A stretch of 64,000 nt of DNA from Allobosea sp. TND4EK4 (GCF_900156025.1 NZ_FTMO01000014.1:1-64000), one strand, 5' to 3'; positions 42,797-52,524 are shown, counted from the stretch's first letter. The notes: generated by a model not told the origin, from the sequence alone. Program-made: numbers and translations.

Positions 42797-44526
42797 CGGT
42801 GATCACCTTGCGGCCTTGACGCGGAGGCCGGCTGAGCGGGAATGACCGGTAGCAGGAGGTGGCTCGGATACGCCGCTCCGGTATGGATTGTCGTCCGGCC
42901 GCCGAAGACGAGCGGGTTGCGGTCGATCGGGTCGTCGTGCAGCCAGGGTCCCGACCCGCGATGGGGTCCCTCACCGGCTCCGAGGGGTCGCGCGAAATCC
43001 ATTCCCCGGATGTCGAGTGCCAGGCGATAGCCCTGCGGAAGCACGATGCAGGTCGGCCAGATCTCGATGTCGAGCTCGTAGATCTCGTCCGGAATCAGGG
43101 GCCATTTTTCGTCGTGCGGGTGGAAGGGCCGGTAAGGCAGCGAGCGCCGCGGGCAGAGCTTGCGGTGCGATGCCCGCAGCCATCCCTGGGCCAAGGGCGT
43201 CCTGGCGTCGACCGTGCCCTGGAACGTGACTTCGCGGCCGTCCGGGGCGAAGGCCAGCAATGTGACGAAGAGGTCGGCGTCGATCGTCGAGGATGAGACA
43301 AAGAGCTTCAGCGCCAGAGGGCCGGTGATCTCCGTCGTCTCCGGCAACTCGCCAGACACCAACCTGATACCGGCGCCGAGCGCCTCGAAGGTCGTCGAGC
43401 CGGCCGCTTTTGCCTCGTCCCGTCCCAAGGCACCGGCACTGGCGTCGAGGAACATGCGCCGCCACAGCGTCCGCGCCAGTGGCCATTCCTGCTCCCCGCG
43501 GAGCTCGAACGCCTCGCTGAAGGGACGCCTGATGTGGAGAAGCACCCGAGGCGCGTCCTGCCAGCCGTTCGGCGTTCCCTTGAGGTAGTGGTCGAGAAAG
43601 CGTTTCTGCAGCTCCATCCCGAATGGAAGATAGAACCATTCCTCATGGCGGCCGGGGTGCACCTCCAGCCATTTCTCGGTCGATGCGGCATTTACGAACG
43701 CTTCGAAATTGCCCCGCGGATGCAGTCCGAAGCCGGCCCAGTTCGCCGCGCTGAGGAAAGGCACCGTGACCTTCGACCAATCCGGGGAGCGGGCAGCGTA
43801 CCACTCGTCCTCCAGCTCGCGTGCGCGGGCATTCGCCAGCGTATCGACTCTTGCCTCGGCGCGCTCGCGCTCGGTCAGGTCGTCAGGTCCCGAGCTGCGC
43901 AAGCCGGTCCACGGATCGAGCGGCGCAGCCGCGTTTCCATGCTGAACAGACAGGATCTGGCGAGGGTACCAGGTCTCCAGAAACCTGTTCGAGAGGATGC
44001 CGCCGTGCCGGAAGAAGTCGCGATAGATGTCGGCGGCGCCTTCCCAGGGGATCATCGCCGCGAGATGGCGGGGCGCGAGTGCCGCGACATGCCATTGGTT
44101 GATCGCGTAGTAGGAGATGCCGTTCAGCCCGACCTTGCCGTTCGACCAGGGCTGGCTTCCGGCCCACTCGATCGCCTGCGCATAGTCACGCGTCTCGCGT
44201 GGCGACAGGATGTCGAGGCGACCGGGAGTGCTCGCCGCTCCGCGGGAATCGACCCGTATGACGGCATAGCCCCAGGGAACCCAGATTTCGGGATCGACGG
44301 TTTCCCAGGTGAGGAATTCACGCCTCGATCCTTCCAGCAGATCCGGATGTCGGTCGGTCATCCAGCGCCAGCTCGCACTGTACTGATCCTGGTAACGCAC
44401 GCCCTTGCCGTAGGGTCCCAGCGTCATGATCACGGGCACGGGCTGCGGGCCCTCGGGCCTGAACACGTCGGCCGACAGCGAAAGGCCGTCATCCACGGGG
44501 ATCAGAACATTGCGTTCGACGATCAT
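42793..44526 (-). CDS. CocE/NonD-family serine hydrolase (X-Pro dipeptidyl-peptidase-like)
   Basis: The protein has 577 residues from the ATG at 44526; the same frame is open upstream but the family N-terminus (VLIPVDDGLSLSADVF) starts here. The alpha/beta hydrolase core has RVDSRGAASTPG and the nucleophile motif NGISYYA with its Ser. The C-terminal jelly-roll domain (about 370-560) is typical of cocaine esterase and glutaryl-7-ACA acylase relatives. It hydrolyses an ester or amide; the substrate is unknown. The TctC-type gene lies 16 bp upstream and the FAH-type gene overlaps downstream. Confidence 0.85.
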   Translation of the reverse strand: MIVERNVLIPVDDGLSLSADVFRPEGPQPVPVIMTLGPYGKGVRYQDQYSASWRWMTDRHPDLLEGSRREFLTWETVDPEIWVPWGYAVIRVDSRGAASTPGRLDILSPRETRDYAQAIEWAGSQPWSNGKVGLNGISYYAINQWHVAALAPRHLAAMIPWEGAADIYRDFFRHGGILSNRFLETWYPRQILSVQHGNAAAPLDPWTGLRSSGPDDLTERERAEARVDTLANARARELEDEWYAARSPDWSKVTVPFLSAANWAGFGLHPRGNFEAFVNAASTEKWLEVHPGRHEEWFYLPFGMELQKRFLDHYLKGTPNGWQDAPRVLLHIRRPFSEAFELRGEQEWPLARTLWRRMFLDASAGALGRDEAKAAGSTTFEALGAGIRLVSGELPETTEITGPLALKLFVSSSTIDADLFVTLLAFAPDGREVTFQGTVDARTPLAQGWLRASHRKLCPRRSLPYRPFHPHDEKWPLIPDEIYELDIEIWPTCIVLPQGYRLALDIRGMDFARPLGAGEGPHRGSGPWLHDDPIDRNPLVFGGRTTIHTGAAYPSHLLLPVIPAQPASASRPQGDHR

Positions 44527-44542
44527 CTTGTGCTCGAACGGT

Positions 44543-45523
44543 TCAGTGGGTCTGGACGTTGGACGCTTTGACCAGTGCGCGCCACTGTTCGACGAGCTCA
44601 CGATAAGTCGTCTGCATCTCGGCCTCGGGCGTATTGGCAGGGGCCACACCCAGATCGAGGGTCCGTTTGCCGACCACGGGGTCGGAGATGGCACGGGTCA
44701 AGGCGGCTCCCAGTTTCTTCAGGACTGGTTCGGGCGTGCCGGCGGGAGCCAGGAAGATCTGGAACCCGCGGGCATTCGAGAAGCCGCGCACGCCCTGGGA
44801 GCTCAAGCTCGGCCACCCCGGATAGGCGGCGGTGCCGCTCGGGCTGGTGACGCCGAACAGCGTGACCTGGCCCTCATCCACGAACGGCTTTGCGGAGACC
44901 AGCATGCCGAGATCGATCTCTCCCGCGATCATGGCCTGCACGACATCGGCTTCGTTCTTGTAGGGAACGTGCACCATCGAGATATCGTTCTCCTTCTTCA
45001 TGACCTCGCCGAACAGATGCCCGGCGGAGCCATGGCCGAAGCTGCCATAGGTCAGCTTGCCGGGATGCGCGCGCGCATAGGCCAGGAGCTCCTGCGCCGT
45101 CTTCACCGGCAGCTTCTTCGATGCGACGAGGGCAAGCTGCGTTTCGCCGACATGGGCGACAGGCACGAAGTCCTTGATGGAATCGTAGGGCGGCTTAGCG
45201 GCCAAAGCCTCTGCCGCTCCATTCGACGTGCCATTGGCAAGCAGGACAGTGTAACCGTCCGCCTGCGCGCGCTTTACGCCGGATGCGGCGATGATCCCGC
45301 TCGCGCCCGGCTTGTTCTCGATGACGAAGGCCGCGCCCAGGTCCGCCTTCGCCTTCTCGGTGACGATGCGGGCGAGCGTGTCGCTGAGCCCGCCGGCGCC
45401 GGAGGGGACCACCACTGTAATGGGCCGGCTCGGGTACGGCTGCTGAGCCTGTACAGAGCCGGCCATGGAAGCCGCGCACAAGCTGCCTAGATGGATCGAG
45501 AAATTCCGGCGGGTTAGCGTCAT
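44543..45523 (-). CDS. Bug/TctC-type tripartite tricarboxylate transporter binding protein
   Basis: The protein has 326 residues. A signal peptide (about 1-26, cleaved near VQAQQ) precedes PSRPITVVVPSGAGGLSDTLARI, the Bug-family opening, and GASGIIAASGVKRAQADGYTVLL. It binds a small carboxylate or similar ligand in the periplasm. No TctA or TctB membrane genes are nearby, as is usual for orphan Bug proteins. It is the first gene of the hydrolase operon and is divergent from a LysR gene, so it is probably induced by the pathway substrate. Confidence 0.85.
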   Translation of the reverse strand: MTLTRRNFSIHLGSLCAASMAGSVQAQQPYPSRPITVVVPSGAGGLSDTLARIVTEKAKADLGAAFVIENKPGASGIIAASGVKRAQADGYTVLLANGTSNGAAEALAAKPPYDSIKDFVPVAHVGETQLALVASKKLPVKTAQELLAYARAHPGKLTYGSFGHGSAGHLFGEVMKKENDISMVHVPYKNEADVVQAMIAGEIDLGMLVSAKPFVDEGQVTLFGVTSPSGTAAYPGWPSLSSQGVRGFSNARGFQIFLAPAGTPEPVLKKLGAALTRAISDPVVGKRTLDLGVAPANTPEAEMQTTYRELVEQWRALVKASNVQTH

Positions 45524-45657
45524 CTTGCCCTCCCCAGGGACTGAAAATGTGATCGCCGGCGTGCCGACATTATTGGTGGCTGAAGCTAGGCCGACGCTTG
45601 CCCATCTGCATAATAGACATTCTCGATGTCGGTCATGCCGAAGGGCGATAGCAGAAG

Positions 45658-46581
45658 ATGCGCCATCTCGATCTGGAATCGCTGCTCTGCTTTGTCGAAG
45701 TGGTTCGTCTCGGCTCGATCTCGGCCGCCTCCCGGTCGCTGAGATTGGCTCAGCCGGCTTTGACGCGGCGCATTCAGTTGTTGGAAGAACAGCTCGGCGA
45801 TACGCTGCTCGAGCGCCATCGACGCGGCGTGGTGCCGACCGAGACGGGCCGGCTGGTGGAGCAGCGTGGAAAAGACCTGCTCCGCAACGCTCAGGAGCTG
45901 CGCGACGAGGTGACCTCAGCGGTCACCAAGCCTGCGGGCGTCGTCAGGTTCGGCTTCCCCCCCTCAGTCGGCAGCCTGTTCGTCGGCCGCATTCTGGCCG
46001 ACTGCATCGCGCGCTACCCCGATATCAAGCTTCATCTGGTGGAAAACGTCTCCCCTGCCGTCCGAGAGGGCTTGATCGAAGGCAGCCTGGACATGGCGAT
46101 CATGAGCTGCCGCGCAGGGCATGACCGCTTGAGATGCGTGCCGTTGTTTCACGAGCAGCTCTGGCTGTTCGCATCTCCGGAGCTGTGGGATCTGGGCCGG
46201 GAGTCGGTGCCGCTATCAAGCATTGGATCGCGTCCCGTCATGCTGGCGAGTTTCCTCTGGAGCCATTTCGAGACCAAGCTGCCTCTGAACGTGATCGCGG
46301 CGGTCGATGCTCTGCCGCTTGCGCGCGAAGCAATGCTGGCCAAGGCCGGCTACGGCATCTTTCCGTTCTCGGCTTTGGAGCGCGAGATCGCCCGCGGCGA
46401 GCTCAGCGGGGCGCCGATCCAGGATCTCACCGTTTCGCGCGGACTGTACTTCAGGAACGACAGAATCACCTCTCATGCCATGCGGATCGTCGAGAGACTG
46501 GTCGAGGATCAGGTCGGCGCTCTGTTGCAAGCGGGCCAGAAATTATACCGACGCATAGGCAGCGACGACTATGTGGTCTGA
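45658..46581 (+). CDS. LysR-family regulator of the hydrolase operon
   Basis: The protein has 307 residues. The HTH has SAASRSLRLAQPALTRRIQLLEEQLGDTLLERHRRGV. The effector domain begins GVVRFGFPPSVGSLF. It is divergent from the TctC/CocE/FAH/cyclase operon with 134 bp between starts, so it very likely controls that operon. The inducer is presumably the transported compound. Confidence 0.85.
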   Translation: MRHLDLESLLCFVEVVRLGSISAASRSLRLAQPALTRRIQLLEEQLGDTLLERHRRGVVPTETGRLVEQRGKDLLRNAQELRDEVTSAVTKPAGVVRFGFPPSVGSLFVGRILADCIARYPDIKLHLVENVSPAVREGLIEGSLDMAIMSCRAGHDRLRCVPLFHEQLWLFASPELWDLGRESVPLSSIGSRPVMLASFLWSHFETKLPLNVIAAVDALPLAREAMLAKAGYGIFPFSALEREIARGELSGAPIQDLTVSRGLYFRNDRITSHAMRIVERLVEDQVGALLQAGQKLYRRIGSDDYVV

Positions 46582-46769
46582 TGGGGCCCCGGGTCCGGCG
46601 TCGCCTCGCCGTGAGCAAGAGCAGGCCGGTACGAACGGCGCGGCAGGTTCCTCCAACATGGAGGCGCTGCAGGATGCGGGATAGCCGGCAGGCGCCGCCG
46701 CTGACCCGGCCCCAGCCAACTCGTCGAAGAGCCGCCTATGCCGTTTGGTTATAGGTGAGCTCGAATATG

Positions 46770-46780
46770 TCAATTGACGT
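46770..46780. promoter_or_regulatory. TCAATTGACGT motif upstream of peptide-type binding protein
   Basis: TCAATTGACGT lies 42 bp before the binding-protein ATG, within the near-palindrome CAATTGACGTCATTG. A one-base variant occurs at 49299 in the LysR/permease intergenic region. It is a candidate binding site for the LysR protein at 48354-49268. Confidence 0.4.
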
Positions 46781-46822
46781 CATTGGAGCTTAGCGGCCTG
46801 ATGGTTATCAGGGAGAGCTCAG

Positions 46823-48364
46823 ATGAAGAAAACCACGTTGGCATTCTTAGCCAGCCTCGCGGCCGCGACAGCATCCCTGTCGTCGCTCAGAGCCGAGACG
46901 CTACAGGTCGCCGTTGGCACCTCGGACATCACCAACATCGATCCGCATCGCGCAAACGGGTTCGACTCGATGCTGATCGCGAATGTGTTCGACGGCCTGG
47001 TCCGGTTCCCTCCGGGAAGCGCCGATCCCGCCAAGATCGAGCCCGATCTGGCGACGCGTTGGGAAACCTCGGCCGACGGCACATCGTGGACTTTTCACCT
47101 GCGCAAAGGCGTCAAGTTTCACGGCGATTTCGGCGAGTTCACTGCCGATGACGTCGTCTTTTCGCTGAAGCGGGCGGCTGACCCGAGCACCTCGTCCTTC
47201 GCCGCAAATTTCGCGGGCATCGCGAACGTGGAGAAGCTCGACGACCTGACCGTCAGGATCGACCTTAAATATCCTGACGCTGGGCTGCTCGGGCTGCTCT
47301 CCAATTTTCACGGCGGCATGATCGTCAGCAAGAAGGCGGTCGAGCGTTTAGGGCGCGAATTCGCTGCCAAGCCTATCGGAACCGGCCCCTATCAGATCGC
47401 CGAACATGTGTTGCAGCAGCACGTCAAACTCGTCGCCAACAAGAGCTATTTCCGCGGCGCTCCCAAGATCGACGAGGTCCTTTGGCGCTTCGTCCTTTCC
47501 GACAGCAGCCGCGATCTGGCCTTTCAATCCGGGCAACTCGACCTGATCTATGGCCGGCGGGATCAGCGCTGGGTGACGCAGGTCAAGACGCGGCCGGAGG
47601 CGGTCGTGGACATTTTTGGTCAGGGCGAGTTCCGCACCTTGCACATCAACAAGAGCATCAAGCCCTTGGATGATCTGCGCGTGCGTCAGGCGATTGCACT
47701 CTCAATTGACGTCGATCAGATCGTCCGTTTTGTGGGTCCTGACGTCGCCAAGAAGGGCTGCTCGGTGGTGCCGCCCGGCTATCGCGGCGAGGACTGCTCC
47801 TGGACCGTCAAGCCCGACATCGCCAAGGCGAAGGCCCTGCTCGCCGCGGCTGGGCATCCGAACGGCATCACGCTCAGCGTCGTGGTCTCGAACATTTCCT
47901 CGCAATTGCCGATCATGGAGGTCATCCAGAATCAGCTCGGCAAAGCCGGCATCAAGCTGGATATGAAGGTCGTCGATCACCCGACCTACCAGCAGCAGAT
48001 CCGGCAGAATGCGAGCGCTCTGGTGTTTTATGGCGCCGCGCGGTTCCCGGTCGCCGATACCTATCTCACTGAGTTCTATCATTCCGCCGCAACGGTGGGG
48101 AAACCGACCGCGATCACCAATTTCTCGCATTGCGACGTGGCGGATGCCGAGATCGAGCAAGCCCGAAAGGAAACCGATTCGGCCAAGCAAATGGCGGACT
48201 GGAAGATCGCGCAGGACAAGATCCACAAGGATGTCTGTGCGGTGCCGCTGTTCGAGCTTCAGCAGGTCTGGGCGCGCAGCAAGAAGGTCGATTACGGCTA
48301 CGAGCTGAAGGGCGCGATCAACATCGCTCCGCAGATCACGGAGAAGACGAGCGTCACGCGATGA
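46823..48364 (+). CDS. Peptide/opine-type ABC transporter substrate-binding protein (family 5)
   Basis: The protein has 513 residues with a signal peptide (about 1-23). DPHRANGFDSMLIANVFDGLVR, WTFHLRKGVKFHGDFGEFTADDVVFSLKR and GTGPYQI are classical DppA/OppA-family segments. It binds a peptide, opine or related amine in the periplasm. Permease genes at 49370-51171 are the likely partners, although a LysR gene on the other strand lies between. It overlaps that LysR gene tail-to-tail by 11 bp. Confidence 0.88.
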   Translation: MKKTTLAFLASLAAATASLSSLRAETLQVAVGTSDITNIDPHRANGFDSMLIANVFDGLVRFPPGSADPAKIEPDLATRWETSADGTSWTFHLRKGVKFHGDFGEFTADDVVFSLKRAADPSTSSFAANFAGIANVEKLDDLTVRIDLKYPDAGLLGLLSNFHGGMIVSKKAVERLGREFAAKPIGTGPYQIAEHVLQQHVKLVANKSYFRGAPKIDEVLWRFVLSDSSRDLAFQSGQLDLIYGRRDQRWVTQVKTRPEAVVDIFGQGEFRTLHINKSIKPLDDLRVRQAIALSIDVDQIVRFVGPDVAKKGCSVVPPGYRGEDCSWTVKPDIAKAKALLAAAGHPNGITLSVVVSNISSQLPIMEVIQNQLGKAGIKLDMKVVDHPTYQQQIRQNASALVFYGAARFPVADTYLTEFYHSAATVGKPTAITNFSHCDVADAEIEQARKETDSAKQMADWKIAQDKIHKDVCAVPLFELQQVWARSKKVDYGYELKGAINIAPQITEKTSVTR

Positions 48365-49268
48365 GCGCCTCGCGCATCAGTTGATCGCCGCATTCCCGGG
48401 CATGCTGAATGAAGAGATCGACAAGGCCCGCATTGCGGGCCTTGGTTGCTTTGGCCAGAAGGAAATGGTTGTCGATGGCCGGCTCGAAGCGCCGGATCGC
48501 GACGCGCCCTTTGACGGGGCCTGCCATCAGCGGATGGACCAGCGACAAGCCGAGGCCATGCGCGACGAATTCGCAAAGCGTCGGAGCCGTGGTCGCCTTG
48601 AGAACGAGCCGCGGCTCGCTGCCGTGGCTCTCCATTACCTCATCGACCCGGCGTCGGATCTCGACCCCTTCGTCGAAGCCGACGAAGGGTTGATCGTGAA
48701 GGTCGTCAGGACGGATCACCGCCTTCCGAGACAACGGATGCCCGACCGGCATGATGCAGACCAGAGGATGGGTCAGGAACGGCTCGGTCTCGAGATCGGG
48801 ATGCTCGACCCGGGCATTCAGGATTCCGACGTCTACCTGCCGCGTCACCAGCCAATCCGCCAGGCCTGGCGAACCACGCACGATCAGCGACACGAACACA
48901 TGTGCCTCGCTCTCCAAGAAGCGCATCGTGACATGCTGGATGAAATGGCCCGACAGCGCCGGCAGGACGCCGACCAGCAGCCGGCCCTTCTGCTCGCGGC
49001 GGACGGTCTCGATGGCACGCTCGATCTGGTGGAGCCCAGAAAAGACCCGATCGACCTCTTCATAAAGATGCGCGCCCTGAGCGGTTGGGGTGAGCTTCCC
49101 CTTGAGCCGGTCGAAGAGCCGCAGCCCCGTATCGAGTTCGAGATTGGAGACCAGCTTGCTGACAGCCGGCTGCGTAACGTTCAAAGCCGCTGCGGCTGCA
49201 CTCACAGTGCCGTTTTCCATCACCGCGCGGAAGGCTTCGACTTGTCGGAGATTGATCGAGCGAGGCAT
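48354..49268 (-). CDS. LysR-family regulator within the ABC transporter locus
   Basis: The protein has 304 residues. The HTH has TVSAAAAALNVTQPAVSKLVSNLELDTGLRLFDRLKGKL, similar to NocR/OccR-type regulators of opine or amino-acid uptake. It sits between the binding-protein gene and the permease genes and is divergent from the latter (101 bp between starts). A TCAATYGACGT motif is found in that gap and before the binding-protein gene, so it probably regulates both. Confidence 0.85.
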   Translation of the reverse strand: MPRSINLRQVEAFRAVMENGTVSAAAAALNVTQPAVSKLVSNLELDTGLRLFDRLKGKLTPTAQGAHLYEEVDRVFSGLHQIERAIETVRREQKGRLLVGVLPALSGHFIQHVTMRFLESEAHVFVSLIVRGSPGLADWLVTRQVDVGILNARVEHPDLETEPFLTHPLVCIMPVGHPLSRKAVIRPDDLHDQPFVGFDEGVEIRRRVDEVMESHGSEPRLVLKATTAPTLCEFVAHGLGLSLVHPLMAGPVKGRVAIRRFEPAIDNHFLLAKATKARNAGLVDLFIQHARECGDQLMREALIA

Positions 49269-49298
49269 GAGGGTTTGGAATACCCTTGGCTGAATTTA

Positions 49299-49309
49299 TC
49301 AATCGACGT
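49299..49309. promoter_or_regulatory. TCAATCGACGT motif in LysR/permease intergenic region
   Basis: TCAATCGACGT lies 31 bp before the LysR ATG and 60 bp before the permease ATG. It differs by one base from the motif at 46770. It is a plausible shared operator for the LysR regulator encoded next to it. Confidence 0.4.
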
Positions 49310-49369
49310 TTTAGCACAGCCCGTGAATAGTTGCCATCAACAGGCCGCTGCCCGCGCCCGGAAATCCTC

Positions 49370-50308
49370 ATGAAATACGCATTGAAACGCATATCGCTCG
49401 GCTTGCCGACGCTTCTGGCCATGTTCACGGCGATCTTCGTGATCATCCGGATCGTCCCGGGCGACGCGGCAGCGGTGATCCTCGGTGATCAAGCCAGCGC
49501 TGGTGCTCTAGAAGCGCTGCGGCAGCAGCTCGGCCTCAATGAGCCACTCTCACAGCAGTATCTCGGCTTTCTGACTGGATTGCTGCAGGGCGATCTGGGG
49601 ACATCACTCGTCACCAAGCGGCCGGTTCTCGACGAGGCACTGCGGGTCCTGCCGAACACGATCGAGCTGGCGGTCGCGTCGATTCTCGTCGGGCTCGTGC
49701 TGGGGCTGCCGCTCGGCGTCTGCGCCGCGACAAACCGCAATGCCTGGCCGGACTATGTCGGGCGGTTGTTCTCGCTCGTGGGACTTTCGTTGCCGGCCTT
49801 CGTGTCAGGCATCCTGCTGCTGCTCGCCTTCGCGATCCAGCTGCGCTGGTTTCCCGTCATCGGCACCACCCAGAATGCCGGGCCGTGGGACCGTCTGCTG
49901 GCGGTAGCCCTCCCTGCACTCAATCTCGGAGTCATCATGAGCGCCTATGTGGCGCGCGTTACGCGGGCGTCCATGCTCTCAACCCTGGGTGAGGATTACG
50001 TGCGCACGGCCAAGGCCAAAGGCGCCGCGCCGATGACTTTGGCCTTGCGGCACGTCCTATCGAACTCGCTGCTACCGATCATCACCGTCGTCGGGCTGTA
50101 TTTCGGCACGCTGATCGGAAATGCGGTGCTGACGGAGATTGTCTTCAACCGGCCAGGTCTCGGGCGCCTGATCCTCGGCGCTCTCAACACCCGCGATTAC
50201 ACGATGCTGCAGGGGCTGATGATCATCTTCGCCTCCTTCGTCGTGCTTGCAAACATCCTGACCGATCTCGCCTATGCCGCGGTCGATCCGCGTATTCGGA
50301 CGGCATGA
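49370..50308 (+). CDS. ABC permease, DppB type
   Basis: The protein has 312 residues from the ATG at 49370. Six membrane helices are expected. The ATPase-coupling EAA loop reads EDYVRTAKAKGAAPMTLALRHVLSN. The opening MKYALKRISLGLPTLLAMFTAIF is typical of DppB/GsiC permeases. It overlaps the DppC-type gene by 4 bp. No ATPase gene is found in this operon. Confidence 0.9.
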   Translation: MKYALKRISLGLPTLLAMFTAIFVIIRIVPGDAAAVILGDQASAGALEALRQQLGLNEPLSQQYLGFLTGLLQGDLGTSLVTKRPVLDEALRVLPNTIELAVASILVGLVLGLPLGVCAATNRNAWPDYVGRLFSLVGLSLPAFVSGILLLLAFAIQLRWFPVIGTTQNAGPWDRLLAVALPALNLGVIMSAYVARVTRASMLSTLGEDYVRTAKAKGAAPMTLALRHVLSNSLLPIITVVGLYFGTLIGNAVLTEIVFNRPGLGRLILGALNTRDYTMLQGLMIIFASFVVLANILTDLAYAAVDPRIRTA

Positions 50309-51171
50309 CGATGAGCTCGATCGTTCTGCGCCTCTCTGAGGCCGGCCGCTTCATGTCGCGTGGCGGCGCCTTCGCCTGGGCTGGACTTGCCCTTCTGGCC
50401 GTGATCGTGCTCGTCGCGATCCTCGCGCCTGTGATTGCCCCGCACGACCCGCTCACGCAGGATATCGTCAACCAGTTCCTGCCGCCTTCATCGGAATTCT
50501 GGCTGGGCACGGATTCCTACGGTCGCGATGTGCTTTCGCGGATCATCTACGGCGCCAGGATTTCGCTGATCGTCGGCCTGCTCTCGATCCTGATCGCGAT
50601 GAGCGTCGGCACCGTTCTCGGAGTGCTGTCTGGTTATATTGGCGGGCGCTTCGACGCGTTCGTCATGGCGGTCGTCGATCTCATGCTGTCCTTTCCGAGC
50701 CTGCTTCTCGGCATGCTCGTTGCCGCGGTCCTGGGCGCCAGCCTGGAAAACCTCATCATCGCGATCGCAGTGACCGAGATCGCTCCCTTTGTGAGATTGG
50801 CTCGGGCCCCGACACTGGTGCTCAAGGAGCAGGACTTCGTCCAGGCGGCCCGCTCTCTGGGCTGCGGTCATGGACGGATCATGCGCGTCCACATCCTTCC
50901 AAACCTGATCTCCGACATCCTGGTGATGGGTTCGCTCTGGATGGCGACGGCGATCCGCACGGAAGCCTCGCTGAGCTTCATCGGCCTGGGCGTCAAGCCG
51001 CCTACGGCGACCTGGGGCGGCATGATCAGGGAAGGGTTTGAGAACATCCTCGACGCCTGGTGGCTGGCCGTCTTCCCGAGCGTCTTCGTCTTCCTAACCG
51101 TGCTCGCGCTGAACCTCCTCGGAGACGGCCTGCGCGATGCGACCGACCCAAAGCTGCGGCAACGCGACTGA
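50305..51171 (+). CDS. ABC permease, DppC type
   Basis: The protein has 288 residues. HDPLTQDIVNQFLPPSSEFWLGTDSYGRDVLSR is the DppC-type periplasmic segment, and EQDFVQAARSLGCGHGRIM is the EAA loop. Five or six helices are expected. It pairs with the overlapping DppB-type permease. An ornithine-cyclodeaminase-like gene follows 36 bp later. Confidence 0.9.
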   Translation: MTMSSIVLRLSEAGRFMSRGGAFAWAGLALLAVIVLVAILAPVIAPHDPLTQDIVNQFLPPSSEFWLGTDSYGRDVLSRIIYGARISLIVGLLSILIAMSVGTVLGVLSGYIGGRFDAFVMAVVDLMLSFPSLLLGMLVAAVLGASLENLIIAIAVTEIAPFVRLARAPTLVLKEQDFVQAARSLGCGHGRIMRVHILPNLISDILVMGSLWMATAIRTEASLSFIGLGVKPPTATWGGMIREGFENILDAWWLAVFPSVFVFLTVLALNLLGDGLRDATDPKLRQRD

Positions 51172-51207
51172 CAGCCGCCGACAACAGATGACCCACGGAG
51201 CCTTCTC

Positions 51208-52269
51208 ATGAGCGAAGCGAACTTCATCTATCTTAGCCAGGAGGACGCGATCCGCTGCGGCGCCGCCGACGTTCCTGCGACGGTTGCCGATACCGAGCGC
51301 ACCACATTGCTGGCCTATCAGGGCAAGGCGATCGAGGCGCCGACCGCGACCCTGTTCTGGGGAGTCCCGGCCGAGAAGCTCAAGAACTTCGTGGGCTATC
51401 CCAGCAAGAAGCGCGCGAACATCCATGCCGGCTATCTCGACGACAACGGTGTAATGAAGGTCGCTCTGAAGAACATCCCGAGCAACCCGGATAACCCGAT
51501 CAACGGGAAGGGGCCGCGCGCTTCAGGCCTTGTGACAATCCTCGATCCCGAGACGGGCTATCCGATCGCCCTGATGGACGCGATGGTGATCAGCTGCATG
51601 CGCACAGGCGCGCTTGGTGCCGTCGGCGTCAAGCATTTGCGCCGGCCGGGCTCCCGCAGCATCGGCCTGATCGGCGTCGGCCCGATCAATCAGGCAGCGA
51701 TCGCCTGCACTGCCGAGGTGATGCCGGAGCTCGAGCTCGCCTATGTCTATGATCTGAACACCGAGCGCGCCAAGGCCTTCGCCGCTGAATTCTCGCGGAA
51801 GCTGAACGTCGATGTGCGCGCCGTCGATTCCGCTCGTGAGGCAGTCATCGATGCAGATGTGGTCATCCCCGCAACCAACGTCCAGACGATCGACGATGCC
51901 TATATCGCGCCGGACTGGATGAAGAAGGGGAGCCTGCTTGTCGATCTGTCGATCTGGGACGCAACCTTCGAGACGCTCGCTCGCGCCGACGGCTATGTCA
52001 TGAACTCCGCGATCAGCATGGAACGCAAGACGATGACGCCGAGCGTCATGGTCGACCGAGGCCTGGCGAAGGAGGAGGAAATCATCGACCTCGGCAAGGT
52101 CATCGCCGGGGAAACCAGCGGACGCCGCGACGACGACGATGTGATCGTCTACTTTGCCCGCGGCATGGCGATCTATGACGTGATGTGCGGCTATCGCGTT
52201 TACGAGAACGCTCTTCAGAACAGCGTCGGCGAGAAGCTGAGCCTGTGGCAAAGTGCATTCTGGAGCTGA
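51208..52269 (+). CDS. Ornithine cyclodeaminase/mu-crystallin family protein
   Basis: The protein has 353 residues. RASGLVTILDPETGYPIALMDAMVISCMRTGALGAV and the Rossmann segment SIGLIGVGPINQAA define the family, which uses bound NAD to deaminate ornithine, reduce imines, or make or cleave opine-like compounds. It lies in line with the ABC permeases, suggesting that the imported compound is an amino acid, opine or cyclic imine. The substrate cannot be chosen from sequence. Confidence 0.85.
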   Translation: MSEANFIYLSQEDAIRCGAADVPATVADTERTTLLAYQGKAIEAPTATLFWGVPAEKLKNFVGYPSKKRANIHAGYLDDNGVMKVALKNIPSNPDNPINGKGPRASGLVTILDPETGYPIALMDAMVISCMRTGALGAVGVKHLRRPGSRSIGLIGVGPINQAAIACTAEVMPELELAYVYDLNTERAKAFAAEFSRKLNVDVRAVDSAREAVIDADVVIPATNVQTIDDAYIAPDWMKKGSLLVDLSIWDATFETLARADGYVMNSAISMERKTMTPSVMVDRGLAKEEEIIDLGKVIAGETSGRRDDDDVIVYFARGMAIYDVMCGYRVYENALQNSVGEKLSLWQSAFWS

Positions 52270-52524
52270 GCGCGAGATCAAGTGCCGCTTGTCGTCGACA
52301 GTCCGAGCTCAGGTCTGCCGGAACGTGGCCCAAAACCACGGCGAAACAATTGGCGTGAGTATCCGACCGGGGAAGCGGGGAGGGCACAATGCCCGCTTTC
52401 TGGCACTGGTTTAATGTCCGGAAGTGGCGCTTCTTCCGAGGCGGGAAAGGGGCTGCTGGCGCGCTTGAGGCTCGCTTCGACGGCAAGTGCCGCGGAAACA
52501 GCAGCCACTGCCCGCTGCTGCCGG

